64,000 nt of DNA from Anoplopoma fimbria (GCF_027596085.1 NC_072465.1:5082102-5146101), one strand, 5' to 3'; positions 1 through 32,584 are shown, counted from the stretch's first letter. Made by a program: numbers and translations. The notes: generated from the letters alone by a model not told the origin.

Positions 1-510
1 CAACGCTAAACTTTTTTAAAAAAAAAATTATTTATTTTTTTAAACTGAGTAATTCATGACCATTTGAAATGCAGGTTTATTCCCATCCAGCATTTAGTGT
101 TTCTCATCGGATCATTATTATTAAAAAAACATATATAAATATTAAATATATAAATATTAAAAGGTCAGTTAAAGCCTTGTGTTTACAAGCATAACGTAAA
201 TGTAAACAAGCCTTTCACAGCATCACCTTGATTTACTTGTCATATGTTAATCCATGTTTTAGAATACGTGGCAATTCATTTGTAGGTTATATATTTAGTC
301 TCTTATTTTGAAATTTGGAGATTCGTTTGCTGACATGAGGTTCACAGATGGTACATTCATAACAAAACAAATATATTTAGCATTATACAGAATACAAAAA
401 TAGTTTTTTTTATTTTTTTTTAAAACTACCCACTAAGTCATCTCATTTTCAACACATGGTTTGTAGTATTAATAATAAAATGCCACCTATGTTTCCCTCT
501 GTTTTAACAG
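1..510. other. AT-rich upstream DNA or 5' intron
   Basis: AT-rich sequence with several poly-A/T runs. It ends in the splice acceptor at 501-510, so at least its 3' part is intron. No reading frame or promoter can be supported. Confidence 0.5.
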
Positions 511-514
511 GATC

Positions 515-12761
<12,247 letters not shown>

Positions 12762-14400
12762 GCCTAAAGAGACTAACAGAGCCCTGAGAGACACCAAATT
12801 ACATGGGAATTTCATGTAACTGTAACTGGCCAGTCAGCTATTGGGTTATTGCAGGAGAAGAGGGTGCCTCCAGATGACTCTATTCAAAAAGCGCTGGACA
12901 AAGCTGAAACGGTGGAAAACAATGTAGAAAATATGATGGAGATATGGCATTTCTGTTTGTTTCATGTATTCATTTGAGAAACGTTACTGTCTCCATATCA
13001 CTCTGATATTTTAGTGACTATTTTTAGTATCTTCAGTGGAAGTTTGAGTAACAAACAAGTCACATGCTTGTTTGTACAAAATTCTCAAGTCACAAGGAAT
13101 GCTTGAATGAACACAGCCTCAATATCTGAGTGAATGCTTGCAGTTACTGTTAACTTCTCACATGATCGTGAGCGAACACTGTGTTGCAATTCCTAGCTGT
13201 TCATTACACGGCAACCTAATCTGTCTAATTTTTATTGTTATTGTGGTAATGTATATAACCTCAGGAGACTGTCATTAGATATTTTTCACTAGCAGTGTTT
13301 AGATCATAAAACTTGGTTTTGCATATGAAATACTGTAGCTGCCAGCGAAGACATTTAAAGGATTTAAAGTGTAACAAGATGCTAAACTAGTGCACAACCT
13401 GTAACAAAACCTGAAGTGTGGCATACCAGAAAACTTAAATTAAAAGCCAAGCTTCGATTGCATGGCTGAGACCATTTACTCGACGAATGTGGCTACACGT
13501 TCTGAGTTAAGAGATAAAAGCATGGGAATTTTGGAAATAATTACGTCCATTTCTTTTCAATAAATTTTGACTTTTGAAATTAGGACAGAGACATTTAAAT
13601 AGACAAGAACTGAGCACTGCATTGCTCGCTGACTGTAAGGAAGAGTGAGAGAGAAGGTGGACTATTGTACGTAATGTTTCTATAAGTTATTAATAATAGT
13701 AATTTTATTGTCACTGTTACAAATTAAGCTACAAACTATTCGGTACAGCCCTAATGGTAAACAAGAAATATGTAAAAAGTGGTGATTCCCTACCTTTTGA
13801 ATTCATATATTCCAAATATGTGTCAAGTCCTTGAATATTTATATTCCTTTGGTTCCTGATAGTTTTTCCCATCTTTGGTGAAGAAGAGTTTTGTGCGAAA
13901 GGTCGTCAGCCCAAAAGATAGGCTGGTTAAGTTAATAAAAGCTTATGCTATTAATTGCAGTTTTACGTTAATAGTCTTTTTAAATTGTTGTCTGTTTACA
14001 TTTAATTTGAACATTTATGCTTAAACACAGTAAAATATGTTTGTTCCACAATACTGTAATCATTTTGTCTTGATATTTAGCACTGACATCTGTTATTTGT
14101 ACCAGAATGGATTTGCATGCGATGTTAATTGATTTGTTGCTGTGTGTATTTTCGCATATGAGTGAATGTGTTTGTTGGAGTGCGTGACAGAGCGAATGTG
14201 TATTCAAGATAATCCTGATTTTATATTTGAAGGTGATAGCAGCTTTTTGGATCCTGTTTACCAGAGAATTTAAGCTTGTTTGATAAAGAGCTGCATTTCA
14301 ACGTATTACATCTTATACGCACATGTGGCATACCATGTACAGCTTAAACTATGGATAATACTATATTTTTAACATTAATAAAATCCTGATGTATTTTTTT
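12762..14400 (+). other. slc16a7: Likely 3' UTR of the slc16a7-like gene
   Basis: AT-rich DNA without reading frames of interest follows the stop codon. AATAAA hexamers lie at 13559-13564, 13934-13939 and 14377-14382. The last is followed by a T-rich run at about 14394-14410, a plausible downstream element, so the distal site is the best candidate for the main 3' end. The UTR length is inferred, not shown. Confidence 0.5.
14377..14382 (+). terminator. Candidate polyadenylation signal (AATAAA) for slc16a7-like gene
   Basis: AATAAA followed 12-30 bases later by a T-rich stretch. Two earlier hexamers at 13559 and 13934 could give shorter transcripts. Chosen by context only. Confidence 0.4.
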
Positions 14401-15556
14401 TTGTTTTATTTATATATATTCTGAAAAGTAAAGTCAGACCTATTTGTTGTGGGTGATGATTTTGTTCTGCAAATGAAGAGGAATAGTCTCATTTTCTTCA
14501 TCGCTTATTAATAGTGTATATATAAAGTTTTTGCATTTCGCATCTAAGCGAGGTAAATGACTGACTCGAGAGGAATGTTGTCAGATCAAGATCTACCATA
14601 TAGCTTCTCAATGTTGGTGTCTGTGTCCAATTTTCCACGACAATTAGAAGACTGGGGAACAAGTTTAGAAATGTCAGCAGCTTAAGGGCGTGAGCACCTA
14701 ATGAAGCAAGGCCCGGATGTTCCAGGCTAGTGCTCGGAGCTGCACGCAGCTCCACACACATCAGCAAATCAGTGGGCCAATAAATTAGAAATGCAGGCGC
14801 AAACACGCATACACACACGTTGGTGCTATCTCCTGTCCCTTCGCTGACTATTAGGCAAGGTCTTTGGACATGACAAGGTGGAAGGGTACCCCAGAGGCCA
14901 GGCAATGGGCGCTGTGACCGGGAAACTGTTTATCATTATTATATTTCCTATCACCTCCTGTTCCCCTCTCGCCTGCTGACCCTCCTCAACATCCCAACCT
15001 CCCTACAATGTGTGTTCTCTCTGAACTTCATGAGTTGTCCTCCATGCTCAATGGTAAAAAACACTTCTAGGTCCCCCAGAGGGGCTAGTAGTGGTACTAG
15101 AATTATGAATACCAGGCTTTCAGGCAGTTTCATATCTGCTTTACTTTTGTAGTAATTTTATAGTATAAAAGTAGCTGCAATGTTATGTGGTTTTGTTGTC
15201 AATAAATACATCTCCCTGAGATTAACATGAGGCTACTCTGTAGAGAAATTCTCCTTCCCTGTAAAGTTCAGAGCCCTTGCATATTGTGTTTTAGTTTTCT
15301 TGCTAAGTACACCTGAACAAGATGCTATACATTCGATTTAATTTCAAAATCAAATGGACTAAGTGTCATCCACGTCAGTAAATTAAAAAAAGTGAGTCCA
15401 TGGAAACAAAGAGAAGCTGTGATTGAGTTTCTTATTTCTTAGTGAGGATTACAAAGAATCCCCATCTAACTATAAAGAAAGAGTCTGTCTGTGTGTTTGC
15501 ATAGCTCGAGAACCGCTCATCTGATCTGGGTCACACTTATTTGGGTGTTTTGCTGA
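14401..15556. other. Intergenic DNA, nothing definite
   Basis: No gene or bounded repeat is seen. The last 75 bases (from about 15482, GTCTGTCTGTGTGTTTGC) resemble a dispersed fish repeat I recall and lead directly into the minisatellite. Confidence 0.4.
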
Positions 15557-17595
15557 GTCATATAATAGTAAGTCAAAAAATCATAAAAAAGTCATAGTAT
15601 AGCATGACATAAAAAGGCATAATATGGAATGTCAAGAGGCAATTAAAGTATTGCATGTCAAAAAAGGGTTTTAAAAAAAGTCATAAAAAGTTGTAGTATA
15701 GTATGATGAATAAAAGTCATGGTATGTGGAAAAAGTCATAGTGTAGTATGTTGAAACAAGTCGAAACAAATCATAGTATAGCATGCCATAAAAAGTCAAA
15801 GCATGTCGAAAAAAATCATAGTATATGCATGCCAAAAAAGTCATAGTATAGCATGTCGAAAAAAGTCATAGTATAGTATGTCAAAAAGTCAAAAAAAGTC
15901 ATAGTATAGTATGTTGAAAAAAATCATAGTATAGCATGCCAATAAAAGTCATATAATAGTATGTCAAAAAATCATTAAAAAGTCATACTATAGTATGTTG
16001 AAAAAAGTCTCAGTATAGTATGTTGAAGATAATCATAGTATAGCATGCAAATAAAATACATAGTATAGTATGTCGTTAAGTTATAAAAAGTCCTGTTATA
16101 GTATGGCAAAAAATCATAAAAAAGTCATAGTATAGTATGTCGAAAAAAGTCATAGTATAGCATGTTGAAAAGAGTCATAGTGTAGTATGTTGAAAAAAAG
16201 TCATAAAACAGTCAGTATAGTATATTGAAAAAAGTCATAGTATAGCGTGTTGTTTAAAAACCATAAAAAGTCATAGTATGTATTTATGTCGAAAAAAGCA
16301 AAAAAAAGTAAATAGTATAGTATGTCGTTAAAAACTCGTAAAAAGCTGTAGTATAGTATGATGAATAAATGTCAAAGTATAGCATGTCGAAAAAAGTAAT
16401 AAAAAGTCATAGCATGTAATGTCGAAAAAAAGACAAAAAAGTCACAGTATAGTATGTCCAAAAAAGTCATAGTATAGCATGCCAATAAAAGTCATATTAT
16501 AGTATATAGTATAAAACAGTCATAGTATAGCATGTTGAATAAAGTCATAAAACAGTCATAGTATATAATGTAGAAAAAAATCATAGTATAGTATGTCGAA
16601 ATAAGTCATAAAATAGTCATATTATATCATGTCGAAAAAAGTCATAAAAAAGTAATATTATAGTATGTCCAAAACAGTCATTAAACAGTCATAATATAGC
16701 ATGTCCAAAAAAGTCATAGTATAACATGTCCAAAAAAGGCCTAAAAAAGTCATAGTATAGCATGTCGAAAGAAATCATAGTACAGTATGTCCGAAAAAGT
16801 CATTAAAATGTCAGAATATAGTATGTCAAAAAAAGTCATTTTATGGTATGTCCAAAGCAGTCATAAAAAGGTCATAGTATAGCATGTCGAAAAAAGGCAT
16901 ATTATAGCATTTTGAAAAAAGTCATATTATAGCATGTTGAAAAAAGTCACAGTATAGCATGTTGAAAAAAGTCATATTATAGCATGTTGAAAAAAGTCAT
17001 CAAAAAGTCATAGTGTAGTATGTTGAAAAAAGTCACAGTATAGCATGTTGAAAAAAGTCATCAAAAAGTCACAGTATAGCATGTTGAAAAAGTCATAGTT
17101 TAGTTTGATAGGAAAAAGTGATAGTGAAGTATCTCGAAAAAGTCTCACGATGTATACTGTACATCTACCATGGTCTAGTGGTTATGAAAGCAGTCTCTCA
17201 CCCAGGCGGTCAGGGTTCGAATATCGATGTAACCCATCGTTCAGTTGTCAAAAAAAAGTTTCAATATGTGTTCTCCAAAATGTCAAATCGTTTCAAAGAA
17301 AGTAAGAAAAAGTAAGAAAAAAGCCATAGTATAGCATGCAAAAAAAAAAAGTAATAGCATAGCAAGTCGATAAAAGTCACAAAAAATCATAGTATAGCAT
17401 ATCAAAAAAATCTTTAAAAAGTTATAGTGTAGCTTGTTGGACATAGTCATGAAAAAGTCACAGTATAGTATGTAAACATAAATCGTTGTATGGCATGTTG
17501 AAAAAAATCATAAAAAAATCATATAATAGCATGTAGGAAAAAGTCATATAAATTCAAAGTAAAGCATTTCAAAGAAGTCTTAAAGAAGTATAGTG
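15557..17595 (+). repeat. Degenerate AT-rich minisatellite, left arm
   Basis: About 2 kb of imperfect units near 20-30 bp. The consensus core is GTCATAGTATAGCATGTCG followed by a run of five to seven A. Units vary by CATG/TATG, GTCG/GTTG/GTCA and A-run length, and many carry an extra AAAGTCATAAAAA spacer. There are roughly 70-90 units by eye. It contains the tRNA-Glu relic at 17164-17231. It is not a CRISPR array: there are no unique spacers and the repeats drift throughout. Confidence 0.95.
17164..17231 (+). pseudogene. tRNA-Glu(CTC)-like relic inside the minisatellite
   Basis: Intact A box TGGTCTAGTGG (17171-17181), TCTCTCACCCAGGCGG with the CTC anticodon at 17197-17199, and B-box core GGTTCGA (17214-17220). 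These align with vertebrate tRNA-Glu. The 5' half of the anticodon stem, the T stem and the acceptor stem no longer pair, so this is a pseudogene or a tRNA-derived retroelement head, not a working tRNA. Confidence 0.75.
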
Positions 17596-17967
17596 TTGCA
17601 GCTCGGCTCAAAACTGCAACATCAATGGGAGACAAGACAAGTGAAAAGTAATAAATAACCACATTTATTAAAAAAAAACTTTAATAAAACAAAACAAACA
17701 TGGAGTCAGTAATTAGGAATGTCAGCATGTTTGGATGTGTGGAAATGTGTGGTGCAAACAAAACTAAACTAAACAGCAGCCGTGTCAGCCAAGGAAAAGG
17801 GCATCCATGCTCACGTGTTGAGTCTTTATGGCTTGAACCACATCAGGGTCACATGTGGCGTATCAGCTGATCAAGATCTTGAAAGAAAGAGAAGGGACAG
17901 CAAAAACGACACAGACTCCTAATGGTAAGGAGGGGTTTTGTGTTTTTTACAAACTGTATTTATTGAT
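17596..17967. other. Unique spacer between the two minisatellite arms
   Basis: About 370 bases of ordinary complexity, GC-richer than the arms, with no gene or terminal repeat that I can recognise. Confidence 0.5.
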
Positions 17968-18812
17968 TTTGGATTTTTCTATGGCATTCTTCACTAAGAA
18001 AATTCATGACATACTGACTCTTTAAATTTTTTATGACATTTTTATAAAATACTTTATCATGACTCTTTTAATGACATATTAATGACTCTTAATTTATATT
18101 ATACTATGCCATTTTTAAAAACTTTTATAAAAGATACTATACTTTATGTTTTCTAAACATTTAATGTTAAATGTTAATCGTCTCCTATACTTCGATATTT
18201 TTATGACATTTTGTTTTTATAATATTGTACCTGTATTTATATATTTCATTTATTAACATTTTTAATTGTATGCATATCTATGGCACACAAATCAATTTTT
18301 TGGGATTTTTTTATGGTATAGTCAGTAAGATTTTATGACTTGTCTATGACATACTATTCTATGAGATTTTAATGATTTTTGATTCAAGGCATTCTTCTAT
18401 GACATTAGTTACTACGTATTTATGGCATAGATGATTTTTTATTGCATACTATACTGTGACTTTTTATGACATTTTTATGGCACACAATACTACTATACTG
18501 TAATATTATATACTATATTTTATTATAGTTTCTTTTTAGTTTTTTATGACGTACTATATCATGATTTATTATGGCATACAATACCATGGCTTTTTTTGCA
18601 ATCTTTACTATGAGTTTTTTAAATGACTTTGGAATGGCATACTATACAATGGCTTTTTTTTATTAGATTTGTTCTGAAACCTTTATGTCATGCTATACTA
18701 TGACTTATTAGGACATACTGTAAAAATATGACTTTTGACTATGATTATGATTTCTGTCATGACATTTTTATGGCATACTATACAATGACATCTTTCATGA
18801 CATTTGTTTAGC
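17968..18812 (-). repeat. Degenerate AT-rich minisatellite, right arm (inverted)
   Basis: Units here read like TTTTTATGGCATACTATAC followed by ATGAC, the reverse complement of the left-arm core. It is more decayed and shorter than the left arm. The two arms form a large imperfect inverted repeat around a unique spacer. Confidence 0.88.
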
Positions 18813-22846
<4,034 letters not shown>

Positions 22847-25800
22847 GGATCTCTTTGACTCTGTTTCCTTTACATTTATTTGCTTAAAGGCTGCTCACTG
22901 CCAAGCTTGTAATTATAGACACATATGGAGATTGTTCAGTCCTTGCTTCACATGCATTCAGATTTTCTTAGGTTTCTGTTTAGCTGTAAATATTAGCCCT
23001 CTCCAAAATTTAAGATACAATTTATATTTATTTTTTAATTGTTTTGTTTTGTAGGGTTCAAATTCATCTCGAGGTTTGTCATTTCATTTTGTCATCAGGA
23101 GTAAACATTAAAGGACAAAAGAGACACCGAAAACCAGTCCCTGGTTAACAAATTCAGGAAGGAGTTCCATTTCCCTACACAAAAAAAAATACAACCCTTC
23201 TAGAGAAAAGGCTTGGTAAAGCTTTATGGGTTGGCTATTAGGTGTAGTCAGCACACTATTATTGATCTTAGTATCTCTTTAATCAACTTCACTTTTCATT
23301 TTGTCTTTTTTTACTAAATAGTCACCGACACCAATTCAGGAAAGCTATCAGAACACTGCTGCTTTCACAAGCGTCACACCTATTACACGGTTGATCCCAT
23401 AGCCTTGTCAAAACAAATTGTATGCATTTTTCAAAATACTATCCGCAAGGTAAATTTATTCTCAATATTAAAGGACCCATTTAGAGAACATACTGTATAT
23501 AGCTGCATAAAAGTAATGCAGGCTGGGTTTTCTTTCAGATCATGATATTGAGAAAAGAACCTAAACACCCTATCTGAATATTATGCCATTTATGCGAACA
23601 TTCATAAGCACATTGTTATAAAATTCAGACCAAATCTTTTTATAGAACTGTGAAAACATGTCTGCATCTTGCAAGTCAATACCTCCATTTTTACTAGTAG
23701 ATTATTTAGTGCACAAAACAATTTAAATATTGGTATGTTATGTAAGTTATGCTAATTATATGTAATTATTTATAAATAATTATAATTATTTATAATTATT
23801 ATAAGTAATGACCTTGCAACTTCTCATCCTTCTGTTCCTTTACCCTTTTCTCTCTGTCCTTTAATTCAGAGATGGGAGATTCAGTTTGACGCAGGGCCCA
23901 GAAGACGTTTTTGGATTCTATGGCAACTGGCACCTGCAATAAGGTCGCTTAGAAGGTGTTTAATTAGTGGGCCACAGCCGTCCCTACAGAGGAGCTTTTT
24001 ATTACCTCAATGTGTCATAGAGTGCATCAGCTACCCGCCACACAAACACAGATATGCACAGAGCATGGCATGTACACACACAAACACGCACACACACACA
24101 CACATAATGGTGCTGCCCAGCGATAGGATGGAAGGGCAGAAACAATTAACCTGAATGAGTGTTTTATGTGATAGAAAAAGCGAATGAGACATTAGACAGA
24201 ATGGCAGAATGAGAGGGAAAATGAGACAAGAGGAAGAGAAGGAGGTCAGAAATAGAGACACTGAGTGAGGATCAGGGAAATATCAGCTAAGTAAGGATCA
24301 GCCCCAAAACTGGCAAGAGCAGGAAAAGGACAAACAGAAAGCAGGAGAGAGAAACGCTGCCACTGTGGTGAGGCTCCACGCTGTGCTGTCACATTTTCTA
24401 GGTGTTTAGCCAGCTGATTGCTGGGTCACTTTGGCCAGCAGAAATGAGTGGCATCTGTTCAGTCCTCACTGTGTTCGTGCCACTGAGCCAGTTGGATGTA
24501 TCACTTTACCGTGGGCGTGGGGTGCCAGGCCCATTAACTCATGCCAGCTCTGTGAATGGCTACGCAGCTACATGGTGCGTGCCAGTACATCATTAGCTGA
24601 GGCAGAGGATGACTGTGAGACAGGAACACACACAGAGGGTGTATAGTTTTGTAATGGTCTCTGATAGCTGTTTGCTCATGAGCTGGATCTTTTTTTGGTG
24701 AGTTGAACAAACATACAGTATATGTGGATATTCAAATTAAACCAAGTGGAAGACAGTGTGTGTATAGTTGTGTACAATCATGTTTGTGTAAATCTTGTAT
24801 GTCACATTTAAGCATTTATATGAGTGCTTGGATGAATAACTGGTCAGTATGAATGTTAACCTTGGCCTCATACTATACATGCCTTTACATCAATGTGTGT
24901 CTCAGCACCCTCTTGTGCTTTGTTGTCAGTGGCACCCTTTAAAGTCGTGTATTAATGAGCATTTCTGTGCCTTGGAGGACCCCTGGGGCAACCCCTCTTT
25001 CCTCCCCAACGCGCTCCAACTGCTATCAGCTGGAAGTGGCATTCTCAGTGCCCGTCTGAAAATCAACTGAAGCTTTTACAGGAGACTGGAGTCGAGCCAG
25101 GGGGTCCTGAAGGGAAAGATGAATGGTTTTATGGATATGGATGAGAGTGAAACCCAGCCTGTCATCTTGTGTGTTCTTCTCTCTGTATCTCTCATTTCCA
25201 AGTTAACTAAAAGGCGTGCACTGCTGCCAGGTTATTAACAGGAGTGTACCGTTACTTCTACCCAGGTGACCTTTTCCTGTGGCTGTGGTGGGGGGGTGTT
25301 AAACTGCGGACTTCATTGTGGGTGGCCCTCATTGGAGCGGGTGATTGATTACATTTTTATAAGAGCAATGTAGAACCTGAGCCAGTAATTGGCACAGGGC
25401 TTTGTGTTTTTTTCTTATTATTTCTACTCCTCAGCGTGTTTGATCTATGTTCCCTCTCGCTCACATGGCTAGATGATTTAAGGAAGCAATTTTAAAGCCA
25501 CCGGTGGGGGAGTTTAAGTGTGTAACAAACACTGACAAGAAAGATGTGTTTGCCAGCAGAGGTCAGTGTTGCTCCATTGATGAAGTTAAAGGCCAGTCAC
25601 TTATCTCTATTAGTCATCCGTCCATCATTTTCATTCTGTTTTCTCTCTTTACTGTCTCATTTTTTTTTCTCATTCTCACTCTTTCCATTCATTTTACTCT
25701 GTATCATGCTTTGGGAGCCATTGGAACAGTATGTGATAACCCCAGATTAGCATATTATCTTCCCATTCCTCCCATAAATACAGCAGATACAACCGTGAGT

Positions 25801-26049
25801 TGAAATGACATTCAACTCCACTTAATCTAATGGCTTTACGAACAATGGAACATAAAGACGCGGTTTAAATAAGGAAATCAAATGGGCAATGTTGAAGAGA
25901 AATGAATGGAGTTGTATGTGAGATGCTAACAGGATATAGACACCCATTAAGACACAAGCTAAGACACACACATGAGAGAAAAGAGATTAAAATTCCACCA
26001 TCAAAGGATCCCTCCCATCCTATATTGATTGGTGAATGTGTTGTTGTCA

Positions 26050-26250
26050 ACGTTTAGATTTGATTACCACTGACACGCAGGGCTGATGCTGAAACACAAG
26101 GCTGGTAATGGCCGCGATGCCTCGTGCATATCAAATATAGCACGAGTCCTACCGGAGTAATTAATATCGCACTGTGGTTATGAATTTCCTGGCATAAACG
26201 GCCAATCGGATTTGCATGGCTTGCATGGCGGTAATTAAGATGAAGCATCA
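26050..26250. promoter_or_regulatory. Candidate enhancer-like block with octamer and homeodomain cores
   Basis: Holds GTAATTAATATC, the octamer-type GGATTTGCATGG and GGTAATTAAGATG within about 90 bases of balanced composition. This clustering is typical of vertebrate developmental enhancers. No open frame spans it. Confidence 0.35.
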
Positions 26251-26300
26251 GGGAAAATGTTACATGAGTGTTTCAGCTAATTCTCTCTCCTCTCTGTGTT

Positions 26301-26304
<4 letters not shown>

Positions 26305-26331
<27 letters not shown>
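26305..26331. repeat. (CT)n microsatellite
   Basis: Short CT run in a pyrimidine-rich stretch. Confidence 0.9.
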
Positions 26332-26335
<4 letters not shown>

Positions 26336-27538
26336 ACCTCTCCTTTCATCAGAGTTTTCTTACATATTTGCAGGGAAAACTAGGTGTTGACATTTTGCCT
26401 CGTCCTCGTCATGCAGCTCAGAGGAGACAAAGGAGAGAGGTAATTTCACAGCTGTGTGGGGTAATGGCAAGGAGTAACACAGGCCATGCCGATTTATTTC
26501 TAGCATTACTTATTCTTCCTAAGAAAAAAAGGCCTTATGGTAGGTTGTCACAAAATGCTTTCCACAGCTCTTGATTTTCTCATGTTTCAGCTCTCTTTAC
26601 ACAGCTCGGAGTGCTGTGTCCCCCTAGGGGGATTTGGCTCTTTCAAAAAAAAAAATATATATATATAACCCTCCTCGTCCCCATTTTTACACTGGATTGT
26701 ATTTCCCATGTGCTATTGGCCCAAACCTCCAGGGCTTTGAAGGCGGTTTCTCAAAAATCATCCCATCAAAAAGCTGTCAGTGTAGTTTGAGATCAGTTGG
26801 CTGTCATCAGGTGGGGGCAGATATTGACCTTGTGGTAGGTAAGCTACAACGCACACAACTATTTTCAGCACATCATGGGCTGATGTGGTGGTTATTGGGT
26901 CATGTTAACGATTGATTTTGTTGCAATCTTCCTGTCAGAAGGAAGAGGGTTGAAGAGGGATGATGTAAACATGATTATGGGCCCTTTAATTAAAATATAC
27001 TAAGAACTCAGATCAAATGTTTTAGGATATATTTTTTAGGTTAGAAACCTTCCCAAAATCTCAAAACCTGGACACAAGTAACACACACAGTATTATGGTG
27101 TCGGGTCAGGGAATATGTTTTTCTATTTCTAACTGCATTTGCTACATATTTTTAACGACTAGAGTGTTTGTGCATTATTAAGTGCCTTTTGTGACATATT
27201 TATACAGAATTATCTGAAATTTGAGACAATTTTCTTATTAGGGTGACAATAAAAGTAACCTTGACCTTTACACCCCAAATTATCTTCATGGCTAGAAACA
27301 ACCAGACGTAAGTAAAAAAATTGGAGCTGTATGAATACATACACTCATGTGTTGGTTACCTCTGAGGAGATAAAGTGCCCATAATGTCCTGAAACAATTA
27401 TAAAAACCCAGACTAATCCTTTTTAAAGCCATATTTAAAAATGACACATAAAATATTATATTATGGTGTGTATATTTGTGCATATGTGTGTGTGTTTCTG
27501 TGTCTGTGAGAAAGGGCATGCATGCATTTCCCATGGTG

Positions 27539-30136
<2,598 letters not shown>

Positions 30137-30989
30137 CCAGTGTGTGGCTCTTAATTACCGGCAGCCTTTGGTGGGATGGGAGTGGAGGCAGGCAGAGTGA
30201 GGAGGCAGTGGGATCTGTGTGCACCCAGAGGGTCACTGTCACACCGCTCTCTCAGTTTACTGACGACCACGGACGAATACTGATCACGTCTTACACACTG
30301 GAGGCTTGACACAAGGAGAGATAGAGAAAATATGTTAGCCAATGAAATTAATTAGCCTCTGTCAGCTTCCTAATGCTGTTTGGGTCCGTTGTATTCAAAT
30401 GGAAACTGTTTGTAATTGTTTTTATGTGACTGTTTATGTGTATTTGTGAGCGTGTGGCTGTAAAAACGGAATGGATAATCTATTTGCACGCTGTAAATCT
30501 GATTTTGTTTACCTTATCAACCTCTTTTTTATTGCTTCTGGGCTTCTATCTGAACGTGTTTGCGCATGTGTATGTAATTTGGAGACACTTGTGTTGTGTT
30601 TTACCTTATTTCCTCCGAACCACAGAAGTGCCTTCATTCCCTGGCACTAGCAGGAGCCTCGCAGCCAATGTGTTGATTACAAGGCCCAGCACACATACAT
30701 ATGTTCGCTGTCTGTCTGGCTCAACAAGATACGGGCTGGTTACATGCCTTACTAATCATTCCAACAGCACAGGCTCTCCAGGGACACAAGCCAAACTCCA
30801 TATTTCAGCACACACTTGTCAACATAATGGTATCAACAGCCTTAGCAATATGATATTATGGGAGAGGAGGACAAACAGTGCAGTCTGCTTCCCGCCACCA
30901 TCCTGTGCTTCTGCAAAGAATCAAGGAAGTGTAGGAATTTATTTATTTAAGTCATTTTAAGATTTTTGTTGGGTGGAACAGCTATTTTC

Positions 30990-31240
30990 ATCATTGATTT
31001 ATTTTCTGATTGTTTTCTGCACTAACTGATTAATCGTTTGGTCTATAGGAAACCCTATACGGTTTATAAATCACTTGTTTTCTTCAACTAACAGAAACGG
31101 TTAAAAACCCAAAGATATTCAGTATACTGTCAAAGCATGTTTGGCATCATTTACGGGAAAAAAACTGAAGTAATGCTGATCAAAAAAGTTACAGATTAAT
31201 TTACTGTCAACAGTTTAATTGGTTAATTGTTTCAGCTGCA
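30990..31240 (+). mobile_element. MITE-like dispersed repeat, copy 1
   Basis: The pattern CTGATTAATCGTTTGGTCTA, then AAAACCCAAAGATATTCAGT, then GATTAATTTACTGTCAACAG to GTTTCAGCTGCA matches in reverse order the 54154-54430 copy. I recall this arrangement from abundant teleost inverted-repeat elements. Ends are approximate. Confidence 0.6.
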
Positions 31241-32582
31241 TGCTTATGTTCTAACCTTTATAATATATACATCTATGAGATTGCTTTGACCAAATGATTA
31301 ATGAATGAGATTAGAAATGCAAACATAATTAAATGCAAAAACTTTTTTTTTTGTAATGTTTTTATGCCTAATATTTTGTATAGGATATTTTTAAAACCTG
31401 TGAGGGTTTTGCACAGGTTTTTCAACTTTCAATTATTTTCTATATCTCTATTAATTCATTTTTAAGAACTTGCTATATTCAATGAAATGTAATTAAAAAA
31501 AAAAAAAAAAAAATCTGGAGTAATACAATCTGTTGATTGTTGATACTATGAATGCACAGCAGATTTGTCAGCCTATTGATTGCAAATAAATTCAACCGAA
31601 AGATCAATAGAAGCTAATTATTTTGTTGATTTTGTCTCCAGAGTGTTTTCCCCTTTCTCATCTCCTACTTTACTATTGTTTCTTTGTGCCTCATTTCTGT
31701 TTTATCTCTTTATTTCTCTGTGTAATCACAAGACAAATCACACTGTGAACAGAAGTTTTGCTTGGACACAGAGAAGCATACATAAACAATTATTCCCTGA
31801 TCTTAAATCAAATATATTTGAATGCATTCCAAATAAAAATCAGTTATGTCCACAATAGCATTTGAATTTCTGAGAGTTCCAGTCGATGAATAAAACAAAT
31901 AAAAGTCTAATATACTGGAATTCCTCCAGGCTGAGGGTATCACTCACCCAGATAGGAACCACAGCTTGATTTCAATTGTTGGATATCAGGATTTGGGCAC
32001 TATTTACTTGCATTACATGTGGAAATTAATATGTTACAAGCGCTGATGTGCGGAAACCGAGTGAGGCTCCAGTGCGTAGTATGAAAAATGTGTATAAACT
32101 AAATGTGTGTAAAGCTCTTGGTCTCTGTGGCGTAAAACTGGAGGAGCAGAGCGTTCAATCATCTTCACCCTGTCAGCATAAAGACAAAGAGCTGCCTCCG
32201 AGCTAGCAGAGCTGGTCATAGGTGAGTCACACACATATATACATACACACAGATACAAAGACAGACCCACTCCCCCCCACACACACAGTGAGCCACTAGA
32301 GACAAGGTTGGGTGTGGAGTAGCTGGCTGGAGTGCCCTTGGCTTGATCTTCAGGCCTGGCCACTGTTAATGGAGACAGTGAATCCACACCACCCGCTTTC
32401 TACACAGTCACACACACACAGACACTCACACATAAGAACATTTTGATCATGCCCCACCATCCACTAACCTTTGTTGTCCCTCTGACCCCCCACCTCGGGG
32501 CCTCTGCTGTCCTGTCACACTGCTGTGAGATCACCCCTAGTCTCCTGCTGGGCACTCAGGAGGTGGTGATCAGAGTTGGGGG

Positions 32583-32584
<2 letters not shown>

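Noticed and set aside
15557..17595. Regularly spaced repeats that could suggest a CRISPR array
   Set aside because: Units are degenerate, directly adjacent and lack unique spacers; the genome is eukaryotic. It is a minisatellite.
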